Shown here: in pieces, positions 42,131 through 54,900 of the stretch
Layout of the letters: each line of letters starts with the position of its first letter
Numbering within the stretch: position 1 is the first letter of the stretch
DNA from: Symsagittifera roscoffensis
Taxonomy: Eukaryota; Xenacoelomorpha; Acoela; Convolutidae
Direction: 5' to 3'
DNA length: 64,000 nt
NCBI RefSeq assembly: GCF_963678635.1
Contig: NC_087068.1
Span: 45,615,013 to 45,679,012, forward strand
Notes under the pieces: generated by a model
The model's database searches: none
Seen by the model: only the letters and a program-made list of their open reading frames with translations
Told to the model about the DNA's origin: nothing
Made by a program: the position numbers and the translations under genes

Positions 42131-42399
42131 TTATTGGCTTTCGGAAGTGTAACTTTATTTCAAAATTATTTTTAAAAATTTACAAATAAAAAGTGACAGG
42201 TGAAGGGGAGAAATCTTGCCCCAATGTTTGTGTAATGTATGTTCCATTTTAGTGACACTTGCTAATCGGCAGCATCAAAATTTACTATAGCCTGGCCAAA
42301 TGGAGTTTTGTAAATTTGCGCACAGATAATAGAATACTCATATTTCTCCATAGAATTTCTCCATAGAATTTCATTTTAGGCAAAGATGCTAGACTTTTG

Positions 42400-43180
42400 A
42401 ATAATAAATTAGCAACAGCACGGAGCTTTCGAAAAAAAAATAAAGCTGACAATGTTTGAGCAGACACAAAATGAGCCGGAAACAAAATCATTTTATAATC
42501 TTTTTTCAATTTCAAGTCACCCTGAAACTAAGTTTAATAAAAATGACTTTGCAGCTTCAAAGATTGTTGCTTCTAGAACTATAACAATCGCGATAAAAAC
42601 AACTCAGCCGACAATTTTGAGCAGACACAAAAAAAATATTTGAAAAAATTTCAATTCCCATTGAAACTACATGAACAAGACTTGCTCTTCTAGTTAAAAT
42701 GAAAATTCCCTACAGCACACGCAAAATCCGTGATGTGCCAGCCAAGCCGACATTTGTAGTGCAGACATCAGTACGCATAGTTATTAGCAAAAAATAACTA
42801 ATTTTATTTGAAAAAAAAAACATTAAGTCCCCCATGAACCTACATTGAAGAACACTTGCACTTGCAACTACAATGAAAGTTGCTTACAGCACAACCAAAA
42901 TCCATACCGGGGAAACTAAGTCGACTTAACTTGAGCAGACAAACAAAAGTCCGACAATTCGATTTCTACCGTTATTTCAATTGCAAAAAAAAACAAGGTC
43001 GGGCAGGGACTCAAACCCCTGACCTTATGGTGCAAACGCAACGGTGTTACCTCTAGGCCAAATGGTCACGAACCTGTAAGTTTTTGAGCTTCAATAATAA
43101 AGCAAATAGCAGCAGGAGAGATTTAGAAGAAAAATTGTTTACAAGTTCCCGATTACAATACACTTGCTTTCGCCAGTGTT
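42400..43180 (-). repeat. Cluster of SINE-like copies, minus strand
   Basis: The shared core (reverse) occurs at 42445-42475, 42605-42625, 42747-42765 and 42920-42950. A tRNA-like unit at 42998-43066 reads TTGGCCTAGAGGTAACACC (A region) and GGGGTTTGAGTCCC (B box) on the minus strand. The family head (GCAAGTGTATTGTAATCGGG) is at 43153-43172. Head, tRNA-like part and core fall in the order expected for one full element from 43180 down to about 42900. Confidence 0.65.
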
Positions 43181-43270
43181 AAAAAACAATACCTGCAATT
43201 TCACGCTTTGATAGAACACTTAAATTAGAAAGTAACGTCCTGAAAAAAAGATCATCTATATTTATCTTAC

Positions 43271-43570
43271 CTCGCTTTTGGCTCGAATGCGATAATTTAG
43301 TTTCAGCTTGCGTAATGCAATGAAGTTTTTCTGATAACTTCACGCTGAAATCAAAGTTTATTAAATCTGATCTTTTTAGTTCTTTTGCAATTCTTATAGC
43401 ATGTTTCAAGTCTTGTACCTTGAATTTATTTAATTTTAGCATTGAACTATGCCGCTCAATTTGAACCCACATTTTTTTGATGTGCATTCCAATTTGATAA
43501 CACTTCTTCTGGTGAGCAAGCTCTATGTCATAGACGCGGAGCAGAGGTTCGCTAAACTTGCGACACAGAA
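43271..43570 (-). CDS. Likely internal exon of an unrecognised gene (99 codons)
   Basis: Acceptor ATATTTCAG and strong donor CGAG|GTAAGA bound an open minus-strand stretch starting in phase 1 and ending in phase 1. It reads YDIELAHQKKCYQIGMH, LNKFKVQDLKHAIRIAKE and LSEKLHCITQAETKLSH, helical and possibly coiled-coil. It does not join in phase to 40314-40847 directly, so either a missing exon lies between or these are different genes. A piece at about 44118-44190 with donor GAG|GTAAAG is phase-compatible upstream, but it overlaps SINE-like sequence and is doubtful. Confidence 0.45.
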
Positions 43571-44754
43571 CTGAAATATCTCAAAAAACAATACTTTCTT
43601 CATTTTCCCAATTTAAAAAAAATTGAAATGAAAATATACCCAAAACCTTATGCTCCTATCAAAGATTACTTTCCCAAAAAAAATCCAGTCAAAAATAAGC
43701 AGTTAAAAATAGCGCATATAACAAACTCTAATAATTTGTGAAAGACGTACATATTTCAATTTAATGTCAATTAAGAAGTGCTCAGCTATGACGACAGATA
43801 CGTATAATTGAAGCATGAAAAACTTCTAAAAAATAACAGAAGTAAGTCGACATAAATAAACCGACTCTCAGAAAGCCAATAAATCAATTTTCAACCCTCA
43901 TCAGAAAAACAAGTTTTAACGAAACGCAGTGAAATGCTCCTACTGTCATTACAAGAGCATAAGTACGTAATTAAATGGATTTTTTCGGAAAGCAGGAAAC
44001 CGAAAACAAATATAATATTAAGGGTGATTCAATTGATCGTTTGTAAGACTAATAATCCAAAAAAGTGAACAGCTAAAATAGTTCAAACCGAGATTAGTTC
44101 TAACTGCAGAACTTTACCTCGTCCACACAATCCGTTAAGCCTTACACGAAGCTCTACAACATTTGGGCCACGAACATGGTCCCAATTACAATACAATTGC
44201 TCTTATATGTGTATAAATTGCTTTGAAATTCTTCTTTTGAAAACCATGCGATTGCATTCGAACTTTTATTTCGACGCCCCATTTTCAAATTCAACAGAAC
44301 CCTTGAAGCGAAACATGTAACTGGAATTAAGACTTAAGAACCCGTTAGAAAAAAATCAGTTATCATTATTTAATTCAGTTTTCGACGTTGAAAATGTTCG
44401 TTTCGTTGAAAAAGAATGCAATCAGTTAAATCGAGTTCAATACTTACGCTAACAGGAGCTGATTTTCCAAAAAAAGCATCAATCTTTCACTATACTTGAG
44501 CGTCGATCAGATTAATTTTCGTAACTCAAAGAAGTTCTAAGAAGTCCCTAGTTGGCGAGAAAAAATTAGAAGCTTTATTGGCTGTGTGAACTGCGAACAG
44601 TCCAAATCCCTTCCAGTCAAGTACGTCTATTATCTTAAATTAAAAACATTCCTCAAAAACTTGAATTAAGCTGCGGATTTTTTGTACTCAAAACTTTGTT
44701 AACTTATAGAAAATCAGTTTAAATCTTTTCTAATTTAGCTCTTCAATAAAAAAA

Positions 44755-45213
44755 TAGCCAACAGAAAGTTGGAAAAAAGTCAATGAACGCAATTAGACAG
44801 AAAAAACACTTGACTTAATTTTTGAAATCTCAACTTCCGAATTTCCAAGAAAAAATTAGATGCCCTTAAAACAGTTTGAATTTCTAGAACAATTTATGAT
44901 TGGCCAATTTTTTGATAAAATTAACCCAATTTGAGAAAACTGGATCAAAAAACAAAATTTTCATTACGCTCGGAAATCTGAAAATTAAATTCCACTTTCG
45001 AAAGTAGAAGACGATCACGTTTTTCGTGACGTGTATACTTTTGCTGTTCGAAAGTGAAGTTTGCCTTCCTTTTTACAAAGGAAATTAAACGAACTTTAAA
45101 AAAGCAAAAGTCAAACCGCGAAAAAGTAAATTTGAGACTGAACTAATTTTAGGATTTGTCCTGAAAAAAAATCATCGCCACTTACATAAGAGTCTGAACT
45201 ACGTTCATTGACT
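44755..45213. repeat. Inverted-terminus repeat (AGTCAATGAACG family), copy 1
   Basis: Starts ATAGCCAACAGAAAGTTGG, with a CCAAC/GTTGG hairpin, then AGTCAATGAACGCA; ends with ACTACGTTCATTGACT, the inverse of that motif. About 460 bases. It lies just downstream of the Cdh1 stop codon. Confidence 0.7.
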
Positions 45214-45913
45214 GTTAAACATACAAGACAAATTTCAAAAAGAAAATAGCATCGCTTGAAATGAATTTCAAAGTTTCACCGTTTCATGAGAAAATGAGTG
45301 GAGAATAGAATAGCAATAGGGACACTAAAACAAAGCAAACACTATGAGTCCAATATACAATAAAAATCTATTATCTATAAATACAGATCTCTTCAAAAAA
45401 CTTCTTTTTCCTATCAACAGCATTTACAAACTACTATCGACCTATTGAAAAAACTTAACCAACGGTTAAGCATATATGATCTTGAAAGCAACTAACGCCA
45501 CTCAATTGTTGCAATATGACAAAAAATTTAAAGAGATCCATTAAATCAATTAAAACTCAAGCTAATGAGAGAATACACTTCTATTTGATGAAAATATCAT
45601 GTTAATAAGACATCTGCATACATAAAGACATTTGAACATTATTAAGATAATGATTTCACAAGAGCAAAAACGACACGTTATAGGTTTCTGAAACACGCGT
45701 TAGCTTCCAATTCAGTTTAGTCAACATGCAACTCGCAAACAAATACACACTAAAAGTTGCCACAGTGCTTCTACGAAGATGTCGCAAAGTTCTTAGGTCA
45801 ACATCAGCTTTTTAAATTCCTTTTTTCCCGTCCGGCATGGCAAACTTCCCACAGGCTCAGTGGAGTCAATTCCTATACGTCTAATGATTCGCCTAGTCCA
45901 GATGCGAATGTTT

Positions 45914-45955
45914 CTATCTGATTTGGGTGAACAAATTTAGCACTGAATGTGAATC
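45914..45955 (-). CDS. FZR1: FZR1 coding exon 10 and stop
   Basis: 13 codons DSHSVLNLFTQIR plus TAG. This short final exon carries the C-terminal Ile-Arg tail needed for APC/C docking. Confidence 0.94.
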   Translation of the reverse strand, partial: DSHSVLNLFTQIR

Positions 45956-48900
45956 CTAAAACAAAACCATCTCGATGAGTATCTAATTGTTAATTTTTAA
46001 CGGATTATATAGAATTTTAATCAATTAGATCTATTTCCACAATCACAGTCGAAGGAGGGGTAAAACATATTTTCTGTCTCAAAGGAACCTCATTTTTTTT
46101 TCAAAGACGCATTCGACACCAACATTTTAGATTTTTTAAAATTAGTTGCTGAAATTAGTACGCCTATTATCGCGATCGAAATGAAATTGCAAAAATGTGT
46201 TTTTAGTAAGCATTTTATATCGATCGAAATCAAATTGCAAAAGTGTTGAGTTACAAACCTAAAGCAACAGCTTAAAAGCAGACTTACATTTTCTGCTCTT
46301 GATTTGCTGAAAACATTCCAGAATCGAAGTGTCTCATCGCCTGCGCCAGTTACGATTGATTCGCCATCGGGAGAAACAGCCTATTAATAATTCCAAGTCA
46401 AGGACAGCAACAGTATTAATGGTTCGATTTGTTAAAAAACTAGTTCCTCTGTTTTTTTTGGTTTTCTCAAACTGTTTCAGACTTCCTGTTGGCTATATTT
46501 TACAAAGACAGAATTTTTTGAAAAAGTTCATCTTGAGTTAGTTGTAAACAAAAAAGATACATGATCTTGAAGCTTTTCGAGTCTTTTATGATTGACATTT
46601 TTTTCATCAAACTAACCCAATTTCGGGTTTAATAACTGGATCAAAAGAACATAGTCAAAAGAGAGATGAAAAGTGTAAAGGGACAAGGATATCGAACATA
46701 GCCAATCGAAGATTGGAGAAGAGTAATGAACGCAAGTAAACATAAAAAACTGACTTTCTTGAAAAAACCTCAACTTTCAAATTTCAAAGGAAAAAAAAGA
46801 TGCCCTTTGAGCTCTTTGAATTCCTAGAACAATTTATGATTGGCGCTTTTTGAAAACATGAACCCAACTAGAGAAAACTGGATCAATAGGTAAATTTTTT
46901 CTGCGCTGGAAATCTAAAAATTGAATTCCACTTTTGTCAACTAGTAATCTTTCACGTTTATTAGCGCTTATTCCCCGTTCGTATTTGAAGTGCTTTTTCA
47001 ATCACTTTCAGCAGATGAACTTCAATTGAACTCAAAAAGTGCATATATACCTAAGTGCATTCATAAATGCATCAATATGTATGAATGCACATCTGTGATT
47101 ATTGGAGACTTAAGACTTTTCCTAAAAAAAAAACTCAGCAAGAGCTATATAAGAGTCTTCACTACGTTCATTACTCTTTAAAAAAGTTAATTTTTGATCA
47201 TATAACAATTGTCGAAGAAAAAAACATCTCAGATTAAAGCTCTTTGAATTTCGAGAACTGTCTATGATTCGCACTTTCTTAAATTTTCTTGAAAGAAACC
47301 CAAATTGAGAAAACAATCAATGCGTAGAATCAGTTCGTAGTTGGAGCGCGAATTTTGCCTGACTTTTAATGAACTTTAATTGAACTTGAAATGCATATAT
47401 ACCTTAGATCACCCATAAATTCATTAATATGAATCATTCATTTCTGCTGTTATTAAAACATTTCATGACTTTTTCCTGAATAAAAACGAACACTAAAAAT
47501 CGAATAAAAACGAACACTAAAAATCACTAAAAACGAACACTAAAAATCCTAAAAACACACAACCTATATAATAGGAAAATCATTTCGTTCTTTAACACAG
47601 AAAATTTCATTCCACCTCGAAAGTCACTCACGTATCTTTTGCGATATTTGCATATTCGCAATTGGAGAGCGAAGTTTGCTTTCCTTTTAGCAAATGAACT
47701 TGAATTGCACTTAAAAAGAAATCATAAGTCAAACCGCAAAACAATCACATTTGAGTGAGATCTAATTTCTTGAATTTTCCTAAAAAAAAACACACGACCT
47801 AAATGCTGTCTTCTTTTTTTCCAATGATTCTTGATAAAGAATGCCGCTTATGGTTGAATACATTGTTTCATCCGATTAAACTAAGAAAAAATTCATTTGC
47901 TCTGATTTCATTATCAGGTGCATGTGCCCTTTATCAAATAATTGACTCAGCTGTAGAAAAACGCATCTTCTCAATCTGTCTTTTACCTCAAAAAATAACA
48001 TGAAACAAAACTAACCAGATAGAGCACTCTGAAAGTATGACCAGTCAACTTGACCACTTGCTGCATGGAGGGGTACTTCCAGATCAAAATTTGATTCTGA
48101 CTGTATCCATGCGTGCTGACCAGTTCACTTGTGTATTTAGCCCATGAAAGATTACACACTTGACTACCCGTGTCGATACTGTTCAGAGGCTGCTGGGTTA
48201 GGGTGTTCCAGAATCTGATACATCTATCTGCTGTTCCTCCGCCTGAGGCTAGCAGGCCGTGTTGATGAGGCGACCAGGCGATGGCCTTGACGGCTGCTAT
48301 GTGGTCTGTGTATTGCTGCAAGTATGTATTGCTTCTGTTGTCCCATACAAAAAGCTGAACATAAAATGAACTTTAAAAAAAAGTCAAGTGTCGCAAGAGA
48401 AATAAAATGAAATAACGCTATTATCGCTGTGCAACTCCATCAACTATCAAAGACTCTTAGCTAGGTCTGTTTAATGATTGTCCATTTCAATTATGTCTCT
48501 GCTATATGTTTTGGTTTTCTTTTGTATCTGGAATTCAGTAATCAATCAAAGCTGTAATATTTCACAACTGGCCTTATTGTCGTTTCCGCCTGAAGCCAAG
48601 AGTTGTTTATCGGGCGACCATTTCAACCCACACACTTCCTGTTTGTGTCCCTTCAGCTCCCGGTCTGGTACCACCCGGGGATGCCTGATGTCCCGATGTA
48701 GGATACTCCTGTCTCTGGATCCACTCGAGATTAGATCTCCATTCCATGCCAGAGACGCTACACGCGCTGCATGGCCAGATAATTCATAGATCCTTTTTTG
48801 AGTTGAGACGTCCCAAATTTGAACCAATGCTCTCCTAGTTCCGATCGCGATTCGAGTACCCTTAAATTCGATAGCCTTATAACAAAATTAGTACAATGTT

Positions 48901-51900
48901 AGTGACTGTAAAAACAAAACAGAGCCAACAGACAGTTGGAAAAGAGTCAATGAACGCCAAGTATACATAACAAAATAAACACTTTTTTTTGAAAAATTCA
49001 CAAATTTCGAAATTCAAAAAAAATACATGCCCATAAAGCTCTTTGAATTTCTAGAACAAATTATGATTGGCATTTTTTTGATAATCTTAATCCAATTTGA
49101 GAAATCAATCAGTGAAAATATTAATCCAATCAGTGAAATAATTGTGCGATAATTCAAGTTCTTGCAAAATTGAACTGATAATAGATATCAGGAGAATCCA
49201 TGATTAGCAACTATGCTTCAAAAGCAGTTTTTTAGAATAAGAACAACCCAAGTGAAAAAAAATCATTTTGAAAAGGTGAAATCAGTTATTTCAAAGATTT
49301 TCAATCAGTTAAAATCATTTATCGCGGAAAAAATGCGCTCTGTTTTCAAATGATGCGCTCTAGCAACAATTGAAACACTTCAAATTTCAGAAAATCAAAA
49401 GCTAAAAAACTGATTAGCAAAAAGCTTACTGAGCAGATGGATGAAAGAACACTTCTTGAGTACAAAAAAAAGGAAATTCAGAAAAAAAATTGTTCGCCGG
49501 ATTCAAGACTTTTTTCAGATATTAAAAGATTACTTTTTGACAAATAGGAGTGTCAGGAAAGTCTAAAGACATGAGACGAAAGCAAATCAGCTCAAAAAAT
49601 AAACATAGCCAACAGGCAGTTGGAAAAGAGTCAATGAACGTAATTAAACAGAAAAAAAACTTGACTGAATTTTTGAAAATCTCAACTTCTGAACTTCAAA
49701 GAAAAAATTAGATACCCTTAAAAATCTTTGAAAGCAGTTTATGATTGGCACTTTTTCGATTAAATTATCCCAATCTGAGAAAAATGGATCAATAGGTAAA
49801 TCTTTTATTTCGCTGAAATATGAAAATTAAACTCCATTTTCGAAAATAGAGGTCGATCACGTTTTTCGTGAACTTTTAACTTTCGCTGTTCTGTTCGATA
49901 GTAGAGTTTTCCCTTCTTTTAACAAAGCAAATGAAATCAACTTCAAAAGAAATCAAAAGTCAAACCACTAAAAGGTAAATTTGAGCCTTAACAAATTTAG
50001 AGCAAAAAAAATCATCGCGACCTATATAACTACGTTCATCGACAAAACCTTTACGATTTTAAACAGCTCATACTTAGAATTTTATCAACTTCGGAAGCTA
50101 AGCCGACAGAATTTCAGACGAAAATATTGAAGCGGAAAAAGAATTGACAGGGAAAAAAATATGCTCGGTTGTTACGCATAAAACTATCCAAAAGTTGAAG
50201 CTTGAACTCAGTACTTAAACCAGATAAATATGCAGCCTAAGAAAATTGGAAAACTAAATTTATAGAGGAAGTTACGAAGAAGGTCTCACTGGTCATCTAG
50301 CTATATACAAATATCTTACATATTGCCTGAGACGTTATACCTGAACCATCTGTGAACTGATAAACCTAAGATTAAGCACAAAATGAATCCTCAAACCAAA
50401 AATTTGAAAACATAGCCAACAGACAGTTGGAATAGAGCAAATTAACTCAAGTAAACAAAAAAAGAAAACTTTCGAATTAAAAAAAAACAGATAACCTGAA
50501 AATTTTTTGAATTTCTAGAAAAATTTATATTTGGAAATGGTTCGATAAAAGTAACCCAATATGAGAAAACTGAATCAATAAGTAAAATTATTATTTCGGT
50601 GAAATCTGAAAACTAAATTCCATTTTCGAAACTAGAACACGAAAAAAAATCAGCAAGACCTATAAAAGAGTCTTCACTACGTTCATTGCTCTTTAAAACG
50701 ACACTAACACAGAGGCGGACTTGCAATCCGCATAATTAAGCAAGAAAATTTCAATTGCTCAAGAAGTGGAAACACAAATAAAAACAAAAATATCAGGCAC
50801 CACCCAGAATCAATCACGCGACCTACAGATTCCAAACAAACTACACTAAACAATGGGCGACTAGACTTTGACATTGTTTCCATGAAATTGATCAGAAATC
50901 AACATGAATTTACACTACTTGCGATACCACATAAAAAAAGCATTGCAAGTTAGCAGACAGGCAGGAGAGCCACCAAGTCGAAACACCACTTCGAAAAACC
51001 GAATTCGAAAACTTGTGAAAAAAGCCCAGAAAGACAATCAATGGCGTTAAATGAAAAGTTAAAAACAAGTATCGAGCGGCAATTGAGCCGAGTAAACTCC
51101 CGTAGAACTGAAAACAAAATTATTGTCATGAAAAATAAACTATAAATTATATTCTAAGATTTTTTGCATTTTGCCCAATCCGAAAGAGAGCTTAAAACAC
51201 CATGTTTATCTTGAAAGAATTCAGTTTTTAGGCGAAAAAAAAACAAACGAAAACATACGAAGTCAAGGTTGGTTAAAAAACAAAATCAAGTAGTAAATCA
51301 ACACTAATAACATGGCGTCTCTAGCTTAAACATGGCGTCCACGGAGCACTTGGCGTTGCGGTTAAACAATAGAAAATACATAGATAGAAGATAGCTGTTT
51401 AAAATTCCCCAACTCCAACAAATTTTCGACTTGAATTGGGAAAACTTTGCATCACACTACAACACAAGCTAAGGTTGTGTGAACATTAGAATACTGAAGG
51501 CTCCACATACCCGATCGGCCCAGCTGACTGAAGTAACTGCGTCATCCTCAGACGCCAAATCGCACAACTTTGTAACCTAAAACAATTATTCAAGTGAGTA
51601 TTGAAAATAGATTTTTCATATAAAATGTAGGACCATTATACTAGCATTTGATGAAGTTGCGTCCCACAGGTATGTACAGGATCCCAGTCCAACTGCTAAG
51701 AAGTTCTGTGAAGACCAATCAACTAAGTTAAGATAGAAATCGTCCTGCAGCTGCGGAGCGTCGAGCACTTTGAAAGGTTGCTTGCAGATTTTGCGAACTG
51801 CTTTACGAGGAGACATGAGAAGGTTTTGACTAAAATAATTGCTCTTTTATAAAGAAAAAATGGATGAACCGTACAATATCCCCGCCTTGACCGTCACAAA

Positions 51901-54900
51901 ATCGATTTAGGGTGGAGAAAATACGAACTTTTGTCAAGATAAATTTGAAGAGAAAATTATATCAACCAACTTACTTTCAAGATTAAATAATCAGAACATA
52001 AAAAACGGCGATTCAACTGATTTTGTCACCTATAAAAAACTGTATAAATAATTTCAGAATTAAATTACTATATTTTACGCGTTTGTATGAAATGTATAAA
52101 ATTCATATTTTTATACGCAATTTTTGGAAATAAAACATGCTTGGGGAAGGCATTCTTCGGTAGGTTACTAAGGGGTGGGGAAGGGGGAATTCTACTGTTG
52201 AGAAAAATAAAAAAAAGTTGGAAATGTCCATAACATAGTGGAAACCGACAACTTTCGAACAGATAAACATCGAGTTAAAGTCCTTTCAGTTTCAAGAACC
52301 TTTAACCAAAACATTTTCCATTAAACTAGCCTTAAAAGGAGAAAACTTTGTTCCGCTCGAGAATTAAAAAAAAACCCACTTTCGAAGAAGTCATTCAAGT
52401 TCTTCGCCCTATTTGCACTTTCGTTATTGAAGAGCGTATATGGTCTTCTTTTTGGCATTGAATTGAAATTGAATTGGTTAAAAAAACAAGAATCTTGCTC
52501 TCGCAAGCGTAAAATTCAAAAGTCAAACTGCAAAAAAAAACATTCGAGCGTGATAGTTTTTTCGACTTTTTCCTTAAAAAATACAAAAAACACGGCATAA
52601 ACACGGCCGACAACTTTCGAACAGATAAATATAGAGTTAAAGTCCTTTCAGTTTCAAGAACCTTTTTCCAAAACATTTTCCATTAAACTAGCCTAAATGG
52701 AGAAAACTTTGTTCCGCTCGAAAATTTAAAAATAAAAACCTACTTTCGAAGAAGTCATTCAAGTTCTTCGCCCTATTTGCACTTTCGTTATTGAAGCGCT
52801 TATATGGTCTTCTTTTTGGCATTGAATTGAAATTGAATTGGTTAAAAAAACAAGAACCTTGCTCTCGCAAGCGTAAAATTCAAAAATCAAACTGCAAAAA
52901 AAAACATTCGAGCGTGATAGTTTTTTTCGAGTTTTTCCTTAAAAAATACAAAAAACACGGCCTAAATAAGTGTCCTAAATTTGTTCATTGACAATTGATA
53001 ATTTACAACCAGGAAAACTGTAACGTAATTGATGTTGTTAAGAAGCTAAAGTTTCATAATTTGAACTAGTTGGACTTATTCAAGCCATATTTACGACATC
53101 AGATTATTCAAGCTCGTCTGAACTAAATCAGCAACCATAACCTGTTTGACAAACGTCTTGTCAGACGGAAGCAAAAACTCGGTAGAATTTTGTCAAGATT
53201 GAATGATAGTAATATAGAAACCGAGGTACGAAAGCCGTAATCTCGATAGTCAAACAATTACGATAACTAAGAGGAAAACGTGTTAACCCGGGAACACCAC
53301 AAAATAACTTATGAAACACCCAGTTATTGAATATTATTCAGCCTGATAAAATAGCAATTACAAATTGTAATCAAATTATTCAGTGCGCCTAGTTTCAGAG
53401 CGATTTATTGAATAAATCAAACTTCAATTTATCAAGTTAACTTAAGTTTTTTTTATTTAATTCAAGCCCGGCTCAAATTACAGAAAGCCCGGCTCAAAAA
53501 GACTTGGTGATCTACTACAGTAGCTACAGATAAAAACAAGAATCAGGAAAAAATTCCAACTGATCAAAAATCGTTTATGCATGTCTCAGGATTGGAGGAA
53601 AATAACCAGTAAAATGATCGATACGGAATGTTTATGACTAACTAGTCGTGAATTGCTTATCGTATCAAGTAAGTCATCAGAAAACTCAAAAAATAATAAT
53701 TGGAGCAATTTCAATTGAAAGTCGTTATAAACCGAGGTGAAAAACTGAATTACTGTTTAGAAAAACTTCTCTTTACTGAATTTAACAACGAACAGACTAC
53801 AGTTGGAGGGACCTAAAACAACGTTATCTTAGCCAAAATTAGCGGGCAAAACCTAGCCAAAACTTCAATTACAGAGATAACTGATTAATAAGTAAGTTGT
53901 GTGAGAAATAAGTATGGCTACCGGGTCAACGGCAAGTTCATTATGGTTACCGGCAGGATGTTATTACCGGAGGCATTTACCGGTTCGCACGACTTGAAAT
54001 CTTTTTAACTCATTTTGAGCTTTTTGCAGATCTACGAAACTGAAATTGTATCTAAGTGGAACCGAAATTGATGAACAACCGCATTATTTCGCATTAAGAC
54101 TTAAGAGGCATTATTTCGCTTAAGAGGCTACTAGAATGAGCTATGATTCGACCCAAAAAACTTTCAAAGGAACTACAGTGAAAAAACAGTGGTCTCCCGT
54201 GGAAGGCTAGCGAGTTGCATACAACGGGCAGGTGAAGAACGGACAGATTTTCTAGAGATTAGCTGCAATCGTCACTGAAGGAATGGGGAGGAACGCGACG
54301 CAATGGGAACAGATATGGGAAACAAGGTTCACAAAATCCTTTGCAGTGGAAGTTCTCAGAGGACAACAGGAGTTACAGGGCATTGTGGTAAATAAAACAA
54401 AACATCGATCAGTGTTTCATATATTGCATAGAGCAAAATTTTCAAAAACAGAAAACTTCGAAGGTTTTACAAAATTAGAAGCAATTCACAATCAATTAGA
54501 AATGTTTTTCACGTGGGAATTTTTGACGAACCAAAACGTCTTGCGCAATATAGAGAAACAGAGTTGTTTCTTAATGCTGAAACTTGACAGCTGACCAGGG
54601 AAACCTCTAAATTTTAACATATGAAAAAGCACCATGAGGGCTTCACACCAAAAAGCAGGGGGTATTCTATATAATCATCAATGCGCTAAGATAGAAGTCA
54701 AGTTTGCTAATATATCTTTCTGCGCAGAAAAAGTATCGGCGAAAGTTTCAAGTCGTACTATGGGTACTCATGTCCGATACATGGACCCAGAAAGTAGAAT
54801 AATTTACCGCAACAGCACAATCAATGTAATAAAGTCTTCCCATTGTATTCGAACTAGGTAATGGGTCTTGAACATCAAACGAACTTTCTCCGCAACTTTG

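Noticed and set aside
42285-42515. 76-codon minus-strand frame as an exon
   Set aside because: It overlaps the SINE-like core and head sequences and has biased, repeat-derived composition.
44118-44195. Upstream exon joined to 43271-43570
   Set aside because: Donor and phase fit, but the sequence overlaps the head of a SINE-like copy and no good acceptor precedes it.
54283-54594. 103-codon + strand open frame in FZR1 intron 4
   Set aside because: Composition is protein-like and GC slightly raised, but it has no splice partners, no motif, and no homologue recognisable by eye. It may be a fragment of the left-end tract, which I cannot show.
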